Shown in pieces: positions 9,264 to 16,805 of a DNA stretch of 64,000 bases (positions are counted from its first letter, which is position 1; each line of letters begins with the position of its first letter). The position numbers were made by a program, and so were the translations under genes. Source of the DNA: Pseudoxanthomonas sp. F37 (GTDB lineage: Bacteria; Pseudomonadota; Gammaproteobacteria; Xanthomonadales; Xanthomonadaceae); NCBI RefSeq assembly GCF_022965755.1, contig NZ_CP095187.1:186001-250000 (forward strand), given 5' to 3'. Under the pieces are notes generated by a model. The model did not search any database and had not been told where the DNA came from. It was given only the letters and a program-made list of their open reading frames with translations.

Positions 9264-9734
9264 ATGCATACGTGGATACTGCTGACGGTGTTCCTGCTGG
9301 GCGTGGCCGATCCCCCGCCGCCACCACCGCTGCCGACGGCGGCACGCTCACGGCTTTATGGTTTCTGTGCGCCGAGCGAGGGCAACGAGGCAAGAACAGT
9401 TGAGCGTTTGCAGGGCGACTACCGCATCGTCGGGCTGTCCCCGAAAGCTCGCGAGCCCTATTCGGGCACGATGAAGGTCGTGGCATCCACCGCGACCGAG
9501 ATCCGCCTGGAGGCAAGGATCGGCACGAAGACCCGGAATGCCACCGCGCGTTACGTGCGGTGCGGCGAAGGCGCGAAGCTGTTTGTCACCGTCGACCGCC
9601 CCGGTGTGCCACAGTAGCTGTACCGCGTCGTTCATCACGATTACGACAACCCGCGCAGGGCCACCTGCAGCGGGCAGGCGAGTGACGGCGATGGCGACAA
9701 GGGCCTGGAGGCCTGGTTCGAGATCGTACCCTGA
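9264..9734 (+). pseudogene. Small secreted protein gene interrupted by an in-frame amber codon at 9615-9617
   Basis: The open part (9264-9614) encodes 117 residues with a hydrophobic start (MHTWILLTVFLLGVADP) and a Pro-rich linker. It ends at TAG 9615, but the same frame continues with 38 sense codons of protein-like composition (LYRVVHHDYDNPRRATCSG ... GLEAWFEIVP) to TGA 9732-9734. The continuation contains a third cysteine that could pair with those in YGFCAP and VRCGEG. The simplest reading is a 156-residue secreted protein inactivated or shortened by one nonsense substitution, or a sequencing error. Function unknown. Confidence 0.55.
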
Positions 9735-9743
9735 CGTAATTCA

Positions 9744-9825
9744 TAGGTTGGGGTGAACAGAGCGAACTCCAACATCGCAGCAACGAAGCATCACCTGTTG
9801 GGTTTCGCAAGATCACCCCAACCTA
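9744..9825. repeat. Palindromic intergenic repeat with 13-bp terminal inverted repeats
   Basis: TAGGTTGGGGTGA (9744-9756) and its exact reverse complement TCACCCCAACCTA (9813-9825) enclose a second, imperfect inverted pair (GCGAACTCCAACA / TGTTGGGTTTCGC). The nested design resembles the REP/REPIN-like elements common between Xanthomonadaceae genes. Confidence 0.7.
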
Positions 9826-9879
9826 ACGCGCTGCTCCTACTCAACCCCTCCGCCGAACCCATCCCGTTCAAGGAACGCC

Positions 9880-10261
9880 GTGGAAGCTGATCCTGTCATC
9901 CGTCAACTTGTGGAAGCCGTGGCCCGGGAGCATGGGCTTACGATCTCCTACGACACGTATTACGACGCAGGCAACTGGCAGCTCTCGTGGTGGGAGGGGG
10001 GTGTGCGACAAGCGATCGATGTCCAGGAATATCCGGATGGCTGGATCGAGGTGTCGCGTCAGAGCACGCTACCCCACGCTACCAAAGCTGCTGGCATGGG
10101 CGCGTCGTACGGTACCCATGTTTCCGCGTTGGGAGCGCGCGGAGCGCGAGGCATTGGCGAGACTTCCTTGGCCGGGATCGGTTGAGGATGTGCGGAGCGT
10201 GATCGAGTCGGAACTTTTTGGATGTTCGCGCGCTGTACAAGCCACCGAGACACAGCCGTAG
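9880..10261 (+). pseudogene. Hypothetical protein gene frameshifted by a 10-bp tandem duplication
   Basis: The first frame (GTG 9880) reads MEADPVIRQLVEAVAREHG and continues sensibly to about 10064, then degenerates to a stop at 10185. The next frame from about 10075 gives a convincing helical C-terminus (LPKLLAWARRTVPMF, then PWPGSVEDVRSVIESELFG) to TAG 10259. The junction is CACGCTACCC (10065-10074) followed by CACGCTACCA (10075-10084). Removing one 10-bp copy restores one 123-residue frame reading EVSRQSTLPKLLAWAR. I do not recognise the family; the intact protein would be small, acidic and cytoplasmic. Confidence 0.6.
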
Positions 10262-10310
10262 TACGGATTGAGCCGCAGGCGATGCATACCATTCCCTGCT
10301 CCCTTGTCAT

Positions 10311-10344
10311 GGACAATGTCCGCAACGGTGGGCCAAGGCCCACC
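10311..10344. repeat. GTAG-like palindromic repeat
   Basis: GGTGGGCC AA GGCCCACC (10327-10344) is a perfect 8-bp palindrome followed by CTAC, preceded by the small palindrome GGAC AAT GTCC (10311-10321). This resembles GTAG/SMAG-type elements of Stenotrophomonas and Xanthomonas. It sits 24 bp before the DUF1653 gene and could also form a hairpin in RNA. Confidence 0.6.
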
Positions 10345-10367
10345 CTACTCATTCACTAGGCACACAC

Positions 10368-10598
10368 ATGCCCACACTCCCCGCCCTCCCCGAACTCACC
10401 CCCGGCCTCTACCGCCACTACAAAGGCAACGACTACGAGGTGCTCGCCGTGGCGCGGCACAGCGAGACGCTGGAGCCGGTGGTGGTGTACCGCGCGCTGT
10501 ACGGCGAAGGCGGGCTGTGGGTGAGGCCGTACGCGATGTTCTGCGAGGACGTGATGGTGGACGGGCGCAGCGTGCCGCGCTTCGCGCCGGTTGAATGA
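10368..10598 (+). CDS. DUF1653 family protein
   Basis: 76 residues beginning MPTLPALPELTPGLYRHYKG, with the core KGNDYEVLAVARHSET and VVYRALYGEGGLWVRPYAMFCEDV typical of the short DUF1653 family. The family is a small beta-rich domain of unknown role. Cytoplasmic; 7 bp upstream of the next gene and probably co-transcribed with it. Confidence 0.85.
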   Translation: MPTLPALPELTPGLYRHYKGNDYEVLAVARHSETLEPVVVYRALYGEGGLWVRPYAMFCEDVMVDGRSVPRFAPVE

Positions 10599-10605
10599 GG
10601 CCCCC

Positions 10606-11148
10606 ATGACCACCTGCATCGCCCTGCTCCGTGGCATCAACGTCGGCAAGGCCAAGCGCATCGCCATGGCGGACCTGCGCGCGCTGCTGGAGGACATGGG
10701 TTACACCGACGTCGCCACGCTGCTCAACAGCGGCAACGTGGCCTTCAAGGCGCGCAAGGGCGCGCCGAAGAAGCTTGCCGCCGACATCTCGGCCGCCATC
10801 GCGACGCGCCTTGGCATCGAGGTCCCTGTCATCGTGGTGTCGGCCAAGGAACTGGCGTTGATCGTCCGCGAGAACCCGTTCGCATCGGCCGACGATCCCT
10901 CGCGCCTGCTGGTCGCCTTCGTGGCGGACGCCGGCATGCTGTCGGCCATGTCGGCGATCGAGCCGCACGTCGTCGCGCCGGAACAGTTCCACATCGGCAC
11001 GCGCGCCGCCTACCTGCATTGCGCCAGCGGCATCCTGGAAAGCAAGGCGGCCGAAGCGCTGCTGGGCAAGGCGGGCAAGGCTGCCACCACCCGCAACTGG
11101 GCCACCGTGTTGAAACTGCGGGCGCTGGTGGACAAGATCGATGCCTGA
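10606..11148 (+). CDS. DUF1697 family protein
   Basis: 180 residues from ATG 10606, starting MTTCIALLRGINVGKAKRIA, with LNSGNVAF near residue 43 and the C-terminal block KAATTRNWATVLKLRALVD. These are hallmarks of DUF1697, a ferredoxin-like fold of unknown function found in many bacteria. Length is normal. It sits 7 bp after the DUF1653 stop codon, so the two are likely one transcript. I cannot suggest a substrate. Confidence 0.9.
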   Translation: MTTCIALLRGINVGKAKRIAMADLRALLEDMGYTDVATLLNSGNVAFKARKGAPKKLAADISAAIATRLGIEVPVIVVSAKELALIVRENPFASADDPSRLLVAFVADAGMLSAMSAIEPHVVAPEQFHIGTRAAYLHCASGILESKAAEALLGKAGKAATTRNWATVLKLRALVDKIDA

Positions 11149-11169
11149 CGTCCGTTCCCGTCCCTGCCG

Positions 11170-11604
11170 ATGCCATCCCACATGACGATCGCGCGCTTCC
11201 GTCTGTTCCTGATCGCTTCCGCGACCCTCTCCATCGCGGCCATCGCGACGGCCTTCCTTCCCGGTGGCTACTCGCAGGCGCTGGCGGATGCCTACGCCAG
11301 TGAGCCGCCGCCGTGGTTGTTCAAGAAGGAAGGGATTGCGACCGGGGTGGGGATGGCGGCTCTCGCCATCACGGTGGTGGGGTTCGCGGGCCTCTTCCTG
11401 TTGAAGCGCTGGGGTCGCACGCTGTCGCTGGGCATCACCGTGCTGTGCCTTCCCCTGTATCTGCTGACCGGTCCCACGATGTCGTCGCCGATCGAGGCGA
11501 TGCTGACCGATGCGTCGACGCTGGCCTGGGGCGCATGCCTGGCGCTGGCCTACTACTCGCCGGTCGCCGCGCGCATCGAGGGCCGGGTTGCATCGGGCCC
11601 ATAG
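11170..11604 (+). CDS. Small inner-membrane protein of unknown function
   Basis: 144 residues (or 140 from the second ATG at 11182) with four hydrophobic segments: FRLFLIASATLSIAAIATAF, GVGMAALAITVVGFAGLFLL, LSLGITVLCLPLYLLTG and STLAWGACLALAYY. The layout suggests a four-helix membrane protein with a short loop carrying KRWGRTL. No family recognised. It follows the DUF1697 gene by 21 bp and may be the last gene of that unit. Confidence 0.6.
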   Translation: MPSHMTIARFRLFLIASATLSIAAIATAFLPGGYSQALADAYASEPPPWLFKKEGIATGVGMAALAITVVGFAGLFLLKRWGRTLSLGITVLCLPLYLLTGPTMSSPIEAMLTDASTLAWGACLALAYYSPVAARIEGRVASGP

Positions 11605-11812
11605 ACGTCGCCGATGTTCTCTTTTGCGGTGACGAAGGAATTCTCTTCGGCGGCGAACAATGGAACAGCGATGACGCACCTCCGGGGTGCGGCATCTCGG
11701 TGGATGCTTCGTCGACGAAGAGAGCAACCTCGTCAGCGCACGTCAGACCTTCGATGGCACACATCGAGGTGTGAGTGGGTCCGCGGGCGCATCGCCGGCC
11801 CTGGGGCCTGCG

Positions 11813-13552
11813 TCAGAGATCGAATCCCAGCAGCAGCGGGTCGTGGTCGGAGCTGCGGAACGGCACGCTGGCATCGCCGTCGGCGTAACCCTGCGCATCC
11901 TGCTCGTCGGCGTTGATGTGCCACTCGGCGGCGCCGCGCAGCTGCTTCGCCAGTGACGGGCTGAGCAGGGCGTGATCGAGGCGGCCGGTGAGGCCGCTGT
12001 AGACGTAGCTGTAGGGCTGTTCGATGCCGGCCCGGGTGAACGCATCCACCCAGCCGGCGTCATCGCGCAGCCAGCGCACCGGCGCTTCCATCGCATAGGC
12101 GTTGAAGTCGCCGAGCATGACGATGCGGTCGCTGCGCGTGCGGGTGGGGTCGGTCTTCAACCAGGCATCCAGGCGCTTGGCCGAATCCAGGCGCAGCGCA
12201 TTCCAGCAGCCGGCACCGTCCTTCTGGTCGGCGTCCGCGCCCGTGGCCTCGGAACAGCCCTTCGACTTCAGATGGTTGGCGACCACGACGAAAGGCGCGC
12301 CGCGACCGCGCACGAAGGCCTGCGCCAGCGGGCTGCGGCTGCGTTCGCCGAACGGGCCTTCCAGCAGCGTGGCGGACTTGCCGGTGGGCTTCACCCTGTC
12401 GCTGCGGTAGATGATGCCGACGCGGATGGTGTCCGGGCCGGGGCCCTGCTTGGCGTCGACGAAGCGCCACGTGCTTGCGCCGGCGTTCAAGGCAGCGACC
12501 AGCTGGGCCAGGCTGGAGTCCGCGCCGTAGCCGTCGTTCTCCAGTTCCATCAGTGCGGCGATGTCGGGGTCCAGGCCGCGGATGGTGGCGGTGAGTTTGG
12601 CCATCTGCGCCTTCAGCTGGTCCGGCGTCCTGGCGCCGCGCTCGGTGGGGAAGCCGCCGCCCTTGCCGTCGCCGTTGAACAGGTTCTCCAGATTGAACGC
12701 GGCGATGCGGACGTGGCCCGCGACCTGCGGCGCGGCCGGGCGTTCCGGCGGGGCGATCGTCGGCGCGGTGGTGAGCTGCACGCGCCAGCTGCCCAGGCGC
12801 TGTTCCACGATGCCCTGCACGCCGGTCAGCACGGTGCCGGTGCGCAGCGCCTGGCCGGGCTTCACGTACCAGACGGTGGCGGGATCGCGCTGGGCGCTGC
12901 CGTCGTCCAGCAGCAGGGTGCGGCGCGCATTGTCCGCAGCCAGGCGCCGGGCTGCGGCACTGCCGGGTGCGGCGAGTTCGCTGGGCTGCCAGAGGCGGCC
13001 GTCGAAGCTGGCGATCAGTTCGCCGAAACGCTCGAGCGTATGCGTGCCACTGAGCGTGAGGGGGGCGTCGATGCGGACGAGCATGCCTTCCAGCGGCTCC
13101 CACGCGCCGGGCAGGGCGGTCAGCACGGTGGGCGCGATGCAGCCCTTGCCGCGCGGCTGGATCACCGGTGCGTGAAGTGCGGTCAGCGTGTCCTCGCCAC
13201 CGGCCTTGCGCTCGCCGACGATGCCGCGCACACGCAGACGGTCGCCAGCGGCGACGGACGGCGCGGGCGCGCCTTCTTCGAAGGCCACGAACAGGGCGTC
13301 GGACGTCGTCGCCTGTCCATCCCCCGCGTCCTGCATGAAGAAACCGCCCAGCTCGGGAAAGGTCGCCGTGACGATGCCTTCGACGGTGACGGTCTGGCCG
13401 TCGAGCGCGCTGCGTGCGGTTTCGCCCTGCACGTGTCCGATGGGGGTGACGTGCTCCCTGGGCGTGAAGGCGCAGGCGGGCGATGCGAGGGTGGCGAGCA
13501 GTGCGAGGGTGGCGAGCAGTGCGAGGGTGGGCAGCGTGCGGGAAGACGTCAT
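11813..13552 (-). CDS. Extracellular endonuclease of the ExeM/NucH type
   Basis: 579 residues from ATG 13552, with a signal peptide ending in ASPACA. An OB-fold-like N-terminal part (about residues 30-270, including LDGQTVTVEGIVTATF) precedes an endonuclease/exonuclease/phosphatase domain from about 280. That domain shows IAAFNLENLFN, DIAALMELEND, MLGDFNAYAMEAP and a final SSDHDPLLLG, covering the metal-binding Asn/Glu, the DxN pair and the terminal Asp-His of the fold. This matches secreted ExeM-type DNases, which need Mg and are implicated in biofilm DNA turnover. The signal peptide contains a duplicated hexapeptide from an 18-bp tandem repeat (see separate entry). Confidence 0.85.
   Translation of the reverse strand: MTSSRTLPTLALLATLALLATLASPACAFTPREHVTPIGHVQGETARSALDGQTVTVEGIVTATFPELGGFFMQDAGDGQATTSDALFVAFEEGAPAPSVAAGDRLRVRGIVGERKAGGEDTLTALHAPVIQPRGKGCIAPTVLTALPGAWEPLEGMLVRIDAPLTLSGTHTLERFGELIASFDGRLWQPSELAAPGSAAARRLAADNARRTLLLDDGSAQRDPATVWYVKPGQALRTGTVLTGVQGIVEQRLGSWRVQLTTAPTIAPPERPAAPQVAGHVRIAAFNLENLFNGDGKGGGFPTERGARTPDQLKAQMAKLTATIRGLDPDIAALMELENDGYGADSSLAQLVAALNAGASTWRFVDAKQGPGPDTIRVGIIYRSDRVKPTGKSATLLEGPFGERSRSPLAQAFVRGRGAPFVVVANHLKSKGCSEATGADADQKDGAGCWNALRLDSAKRLDAWLKTDPTRTRSDRIVMLGDFNAYAMEAPVRWLRDDAGWVDAFTRAGIEQPYSYVYSGLTGRLDHALLSPSLAKQLRGAAEWHINADEQDAQGYADGDASVPFRSSDHDPLLLGFDL
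13485..13530 (-). repeat. 18-bp tandem repeat inside the ExeM signal peptide
   Basis: GCGAGGGTGGCGAGCAGT occurs at 13485-13502 and 13503-13520, with a partial third copy at 13521-13530. Being 18 bp it stays in frame and encodes repeated LALLAT in the hydrophobic core, so copy-number change would lengthen or shorten the signal peptide by six residues. Confidence 0.8.
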
Positions 13553-13672
13553 CGAGAGGCGACCGTTGAAGCGAGGTGGCAAGGGTAAGCGGAATGGGTG
13601 ACGGGAGGGTTTCCCCCTTGCCCCGCGAGCGGGGAGAAAGGAGTGTTGGAGCCTCCTGGTGCGCCACAAACA

Positions 13673-13698
13673 GAAACGCCGCCCGGAGGCGGCGTTTC
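13673..13698 (-). terminator. Hairpin terminator of the cytochrome c5 gene
   Basis: Perfect 11-bp stem GAAACGCCGCC/GGCGGCGTTTC with a 4-nt loop, 19 bp after the cytochrome stop codon on the minus strand and followed there by TGTTTGT. Confidence 0.7.
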
Positions 13699-13716
13699 GG
13701 CGGAAGGCGCGAAGCC

Positions 13717-14235
13717 TTACTTGCTGTTGGCCAACATCCAGTCGACCGTGGCCTTCACTTGCTCGTCGGTGAGGGCCGGGTTGCCGCCCTTCGGGGGCAT
13801 GATGCCGCCGTCCGGGCCGGTGAAGCCTTCGATGGCGTGCGTGTACAGCATGTCCACGCCCTTGGCGGCGCGTGCGCCGATGCCGGCGGCGTTCAGCATG
13901 GGGGCCTTGCCCACGCCATTGGTGTGGCAGGCGCCGCACAGGTTCTTGTAGATCTCGCCGCCGTCCAGGGTGCCGCCATAGGCGACCTGGGACGAAGCCG
14001 CCGCTGCAGCGGCGGCGGCGGCAGCGGCCTGCGCCGCCGCACCGGTTTCACCGGCATAGACCGCGCCGGCCGGCGCGATGCGCGCCTCGGTGATCTGGGC
14101 GGCCTTGGGGTTCACTTCCGGTGGCAGGCTGTCGTGCAGGAAGTACGCGCCGACGATCAGGCCCGCCGTGACCAGCATCAGGAAGCCGATCACCATCGAG
14201 AAATGCTTGAGGAATTCGAGGTCGTAGTTACGCAC
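13717..14235 (-). CDS. Membrane-anchored class I cytochrome c (cytochrome c5 type)
   Basis: 172 residues from a GTG start at 14235. One N-terminal membrane helix (residues about 12-33) anchors a periplasmic domain. A linker contains 11 consecutive alanines (residues 70-80). The haem site is C100-G-A-C103-H104, and an axial Met lies in GGIMPPKGG near 143, as in cytochrome c5. It probably shuttles electrons between respiratory complexes in the periplasm. A perfect TATAAT box lies about 120 bp upstream and a hairpin terminator follows, so it is its own transcription unit. Confidence 0.88.
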   Translation of the reverse strand: MRNYDLEFLKHFSMVIGFLMLVTAGLIVGAYFLHDSLPPEVNPKAAQITEARIAPAGAVYAGETGAAAQAAAAAAAAAAASSQVAYGGTLDGGEIYKNLCGACHTNGVGKAPMLNAAGIGARAAKGVDMLYTHAIEGFTGPDGGIMPPKGGNPALTDEQVKATVDWMLANSK

Positions 14236-14353
14236 TTTCCACCTTTGGCAGCACGGCCGCGGGGCCGCGCATGGCTACGAAACGGGGGCCGGCGGATGGC
14301 GCAGGGCGCGATCCTGGCGGGACCGGGCGCCGGAACGCCGCGGGCAAGGCGGC

Positions 14354-14384
14354 ATTATAAGCAGTGAGGCCGTCTTTGCCTCAA
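14354..14384 (-). promoter_or_regulatory. Candidate sigma-70 promoter of the cytochrome c5 gene
   Basis: On the minus strand TTGAGG (14384-14379) is followed after 19 nt by a perfect TATAAT (14359-14354). The spacer is longer than ideal. Expected transcript start is about 14347, giving a leader of about 110 nt. Confidence 0.45.
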
Positions 14385-14400
14385 CACCGGCGCGCTGCGG

Positions 14401-15114
14401 TCACTGCGTCAGATAGACCTGCAGCGGGGCGCGCAGGGCCTGCAGCAACGCACGGATGGGATAGCCGGCACCGGCCCCCTGTCCTGAAAGGGCCTGCTGC
14501 AGCACCTGCCGCTTCTCGCCGCCCTCGATGTGCAGGTACAGGCGGCCGGCCTGCCGCAGCACCGGCAGGGTCAGGGTGATGCGCGGTTCGCCTGCGCCGG
14601 GGGCGAGCATCGGCAGCACGCGTTCCGGGGCGTCCGGATCCATCGCTTCGGCCAGACGGTCGCCGCCGGGGAAGAACGAGGCGGTGTGGCCGTCGCCCCC
14701 CATGCCCAGCACCGCCACGTCGAGCGTGGCGGGCAGGGCGGCGGTCACGTCCGCCAGCACCAGGTCCGGCGAAGCCGCCGGGCGGTACAGCGGCACGAAG
14801 CGGGCGCCCGCGGCGGCCTCCTGCAACAGGTGTTCCTTCACCAGCCGGGCGTTGGAACGCTCGTGGCGCTCATCCACCCAGCGTTCGTCGACCAGGGTGA
14901 CGGTGACGTTCGCCCAGTCCATGGGCTGCCGGGAGAGCGCCTGCAGGAAGCGGCGCGGCGTCGTGCCGCCGGACAGGGCCACGCTGGCTTCGCCGCGCAG
15001 GGCCAGGGCCGCGCGCAGGTCGTCGGCCACGGCCTGGGCCAGGGCCTGGGCGACGGCGTCGCCGTCCGGGAATGGGTGCAGCTGGATCTGCAGGGAGAGA
15101 TCGGTGGGGGGCAT
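14401..15114 (-). CDS. pgl: 6-phosphogluconolactonase
   Basis: 237 residues from ATG 15114. It hydrolyses 6-phosphogluconolactone to 6-phosphogluconate in the oxidative pentose phosphate and Entner-Doudoroff routes. The family signature VALSGGTTPRRFLQAL is near residue 43, followed by ANVTVTLVDERWV and, further on, DVAVLGMGGDGHTASFFPG, which binds the sugar phosphate. Length is normal for the DevB/SOL type. It lies 88 bp downstream of zwf on the same strand, so the two first enzymes of the pathway are adjacent and probably co-transcribed. Confidence 0.95.
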   Translation of the reverse strand: MPPTDLSLQIQLHPFPDGDAVAQALAQAVADDLRAALALRGEASVALSGGTTPRRFLQALSRQPMDWANVTVTLVDERWVDERHERSNARLVKEHLLQEAAAGARFVPLYRPAASPDLVLADVTAALPATLDVAVLGMGGDGHTASFFPGGDRLAEAMDPDAPERVLPMLAPGAGEPRITLTLPVLRQAGRLYLHIEGGEKRQVLQQALSGQGAGAGYPIRALLQALRAPLQVYLTQ

Positions 15115-15202
15115 GGAATGGCTCGGGAGTGGGGGCTTCCCGGGGGAAGGCGGTCCGGCCTGGCGCCGGGTGAGGGGCCCCGCAATGACGGGGCCGGCGA
15201 CG

Positions 15203-16681
15203 TCAGACGGTGTCTTCGTGCCAGGTGCGGCCGTCGCGTTCGACCAGGGCCACGGCGGCGCTGGGGCCCCACGAACCGGCGGTATAGGGCTTGGGCGTCT
15301 CGCGCAGGTTGTCCCAGGCCGACAGGATGGGGTCGATCCAGGCCCATGCGGCCTCGACTTCGTCGCGGCGCATGAACAGGGTCTGGTTGCCGCGCACCAC
15401 GTCCATCAGCAGGCGCTCGTAGGCTTCCGGCTGGTGCACGCCGAAGGCCTCGGCGAAGCTCATGTCCAGCGGCACGTGCTGCAGGCGCAGGCCGCCGGGG
15501 CCGGGGTCCTTGATCATCAGCCACAGCTTGACGCCCTCGTCCGGCTGCAGGCGAAGCACCAGCTTGTTGCCCATCACCGGACCGGCACTGTCGTCGAAGA
15601 TGGAGTGGGGGATCTGCTTGAAGGCGATGACGATCTCGGACACGCGCTCGGCCAGACGCTTGCCGGTGCGCAGGTAGAAAGGCACGCCGGCCCAGCGCCA
15701 GTTATCGACTTCGGCCTTCAGGGCCACGAAGGTTTCGGTGCGGGAATCGGGTTTGCCCAGTTCCTCCAGGTAGCCGGGCACGGCGGCGCCGCTGCTGGCG
15801 CCGGCGCGGTACTGGCCGCGTACGGACAGGTGGCCCACGTCTTCGCCGCGGATCGGCTTGAGCGAGCGCAGCACCTTCAGCTTCTCGTCGCGCACGGCAT
15901 CGGCCTGCAGGGCGGCGGGGGGCTCCATCGCCACCATGCACAGCAGCTGCAGCAGGTGGTTCTGCACCATGTCGCGCAGCGCCCCGGACGTGTCGTAGTA
16001 GCCGGCGCGTTTCTCCAGGCCGACGGTTTCGGCCACGGTGATCTGCACGTGGTCGATCCGGCTGGCGTTCCACAGCGGTTCGAACAGGATGTTGGCAAAG
16101 CGCAGCGCCAGCAGGTTCTGGACCGTTTCCTTGCCCAGGTAATGGTCTATGCGGAAGATCTGGCTTTCGGCGAATGCGCTGCCCACGGCGTCGTTGATGA
16201 CTGCGGCGCTGGCCGAATCGTGGCCGATCGGCTTCTCGATCACCACGCGGGCGTTGCCGTTGTTCAGCCCGTGCGCGCGCAAGCGGTCGCAGATGGCCAC
16301 GAACAGCGTGGGGCTGGTGGACAGGTAGAAGACCCGGATGCGCTCGCCGGTGGCCAGCAGGCGGGTGGCGAACTCGTCCCAGCCCTCATCCTTGGTGGCA
16401 TCCAGGGCCAGGTAGCCCAGCTTGTCGAGGAAGGCGGGCAGCCTGGCCTGGAGGGTTTCGTCGGCAGCGGCGATGCGGGCCAGGGCTTCGCCCACCTTGG
16501 CCCGGTACTCCGCATCGCCCTGCTTGTCGCGGGCCACGCCCAGGATGCGGCTGTCTTCCGGAATCTGGCCATCGGCATAGCGTCGCAGCAGCCCTGGCAG
16601 CAGCTTGCGCAACGCCAGGTCGCCGGTGCCCCCGAAGATGACGAGATCGAAGGTGTCGACGGGCAGGGTCTTCGCGGTCAC
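15203..16681 (-). CDS. zwf: Glucose-6-phosphate 1-dehydrogenase
   Basis: 492 residues from GTG 16681, close to the family norm; the upstream ATG at 16744 would add 21 residues and would swallow a likely operator, so I prefer 16681. It oxidises glucose 6-phosphate with NAD(P). The nucleotide-binding GGTGDLALRKLLPG is at residues about 16-30 and the active-site peptide RIDHYLGKETVQNLL is near residue 180. Followed by pgl. A divergent GntR/UTRA regulator starts 124 bp away, and the gap contains two copies of a 17-bp element, one in front of each gene, so repression by that regulator is the likely control (inference). Confidence 0.95.
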   Translation of the reverse strand: MTAKTLPVDTFDLVIFGGTGDLALRKLLPGLLRRYADGQIPEDSRILGVARDKQGDAEYRAKVGEALARIAAADETLQARLPAFLDKLGYLALDATKDEGWDEFATRLLATGERIRVFYLSTSPTLFVAICDRLRAHGLNNGNARVVIEKPIGHDSASAAVINDAVGSAFAESQIFRIDHYLGKETVQNLLALRFANILFEPLWNASRIDHVQITVAETVGLEKRAGYYDTSGALRDMVQNHLLQLLCMVAMEPPAALQADAVRDEKLKVLRSLKPIRGEDVGHLSVRGQYRAGASSGAAVPGYLEELGKPDSRTETFVALKAEVDNWRWAGVPFYLRTGKRLAERVSEIVIAFKQIPHSIFDDSAGPVMGNKLVLRLQPDEGVKLWLMIKDPGPGGLRLQHVPLDMSFAEAFGVHQPEAYERLLMDVVRGNQTLFMRRDEVEAAWAWIDPILSAWDNLRETPKPYTAGSWGPSAAVALVERDGRTWHEDTV

Positions 16682-16716
16682 GGGCGTGTCTCGGCGCACC
16701 AGAATGGAGTGCAACC

Positions 16717-16733
16717 ATACCACCGAGCTACCA
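16717..16733 (-). promoter_or_regulatory. Candidate GntR-family operator in front of zwf
   Basis: Minus-strand sequence TGGTAGCTCGGTGGTAT. It matches the site in front of gntR at 13 of 17 positions, with the TGGTA and TGGTAT ends conserved. It lies 36 bp upstream of the zwf GTG start. Confidence 0.5.
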
Positions 16734-16778
16734 TGGATCGCCAACAGGTCCGGTGCTGTGAAGACATTGTTGCGTCAT

Positions 16779-16795
16779 TGGTACGTCACTGGTAT
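16779..16795 (+). promoter_or_regulatory. Candidate GntR-family operator overlapping the gntR promoter
   Basis: TGGTACGTCACTGGTAT, the second copy of the TGGTA-N6-TGGTAT element, 10 bp before the gntR ATG. A possible -35 TTGTTG (16767-16772) stands 17 nt from TGGTAT (16790-16795) as -10. Transcription would then start at or next to the ATG, giving a leaderless message; no ribosome-binding site is visible. Confidence 0.5.
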
Positions 16796-16805
16796 CTTGT
16801 TCGCC

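Noticed and set aside
11605..11812. Short open frames and the palindrome CTTCGTCGACGAAG (11707-11720) in the gap before the ExeM stop
   Set aside because: No ribosome-binding site or recognisable protein. The palindrome has no T-run and no second copy in the gap, so I do not call a terminator or operator.
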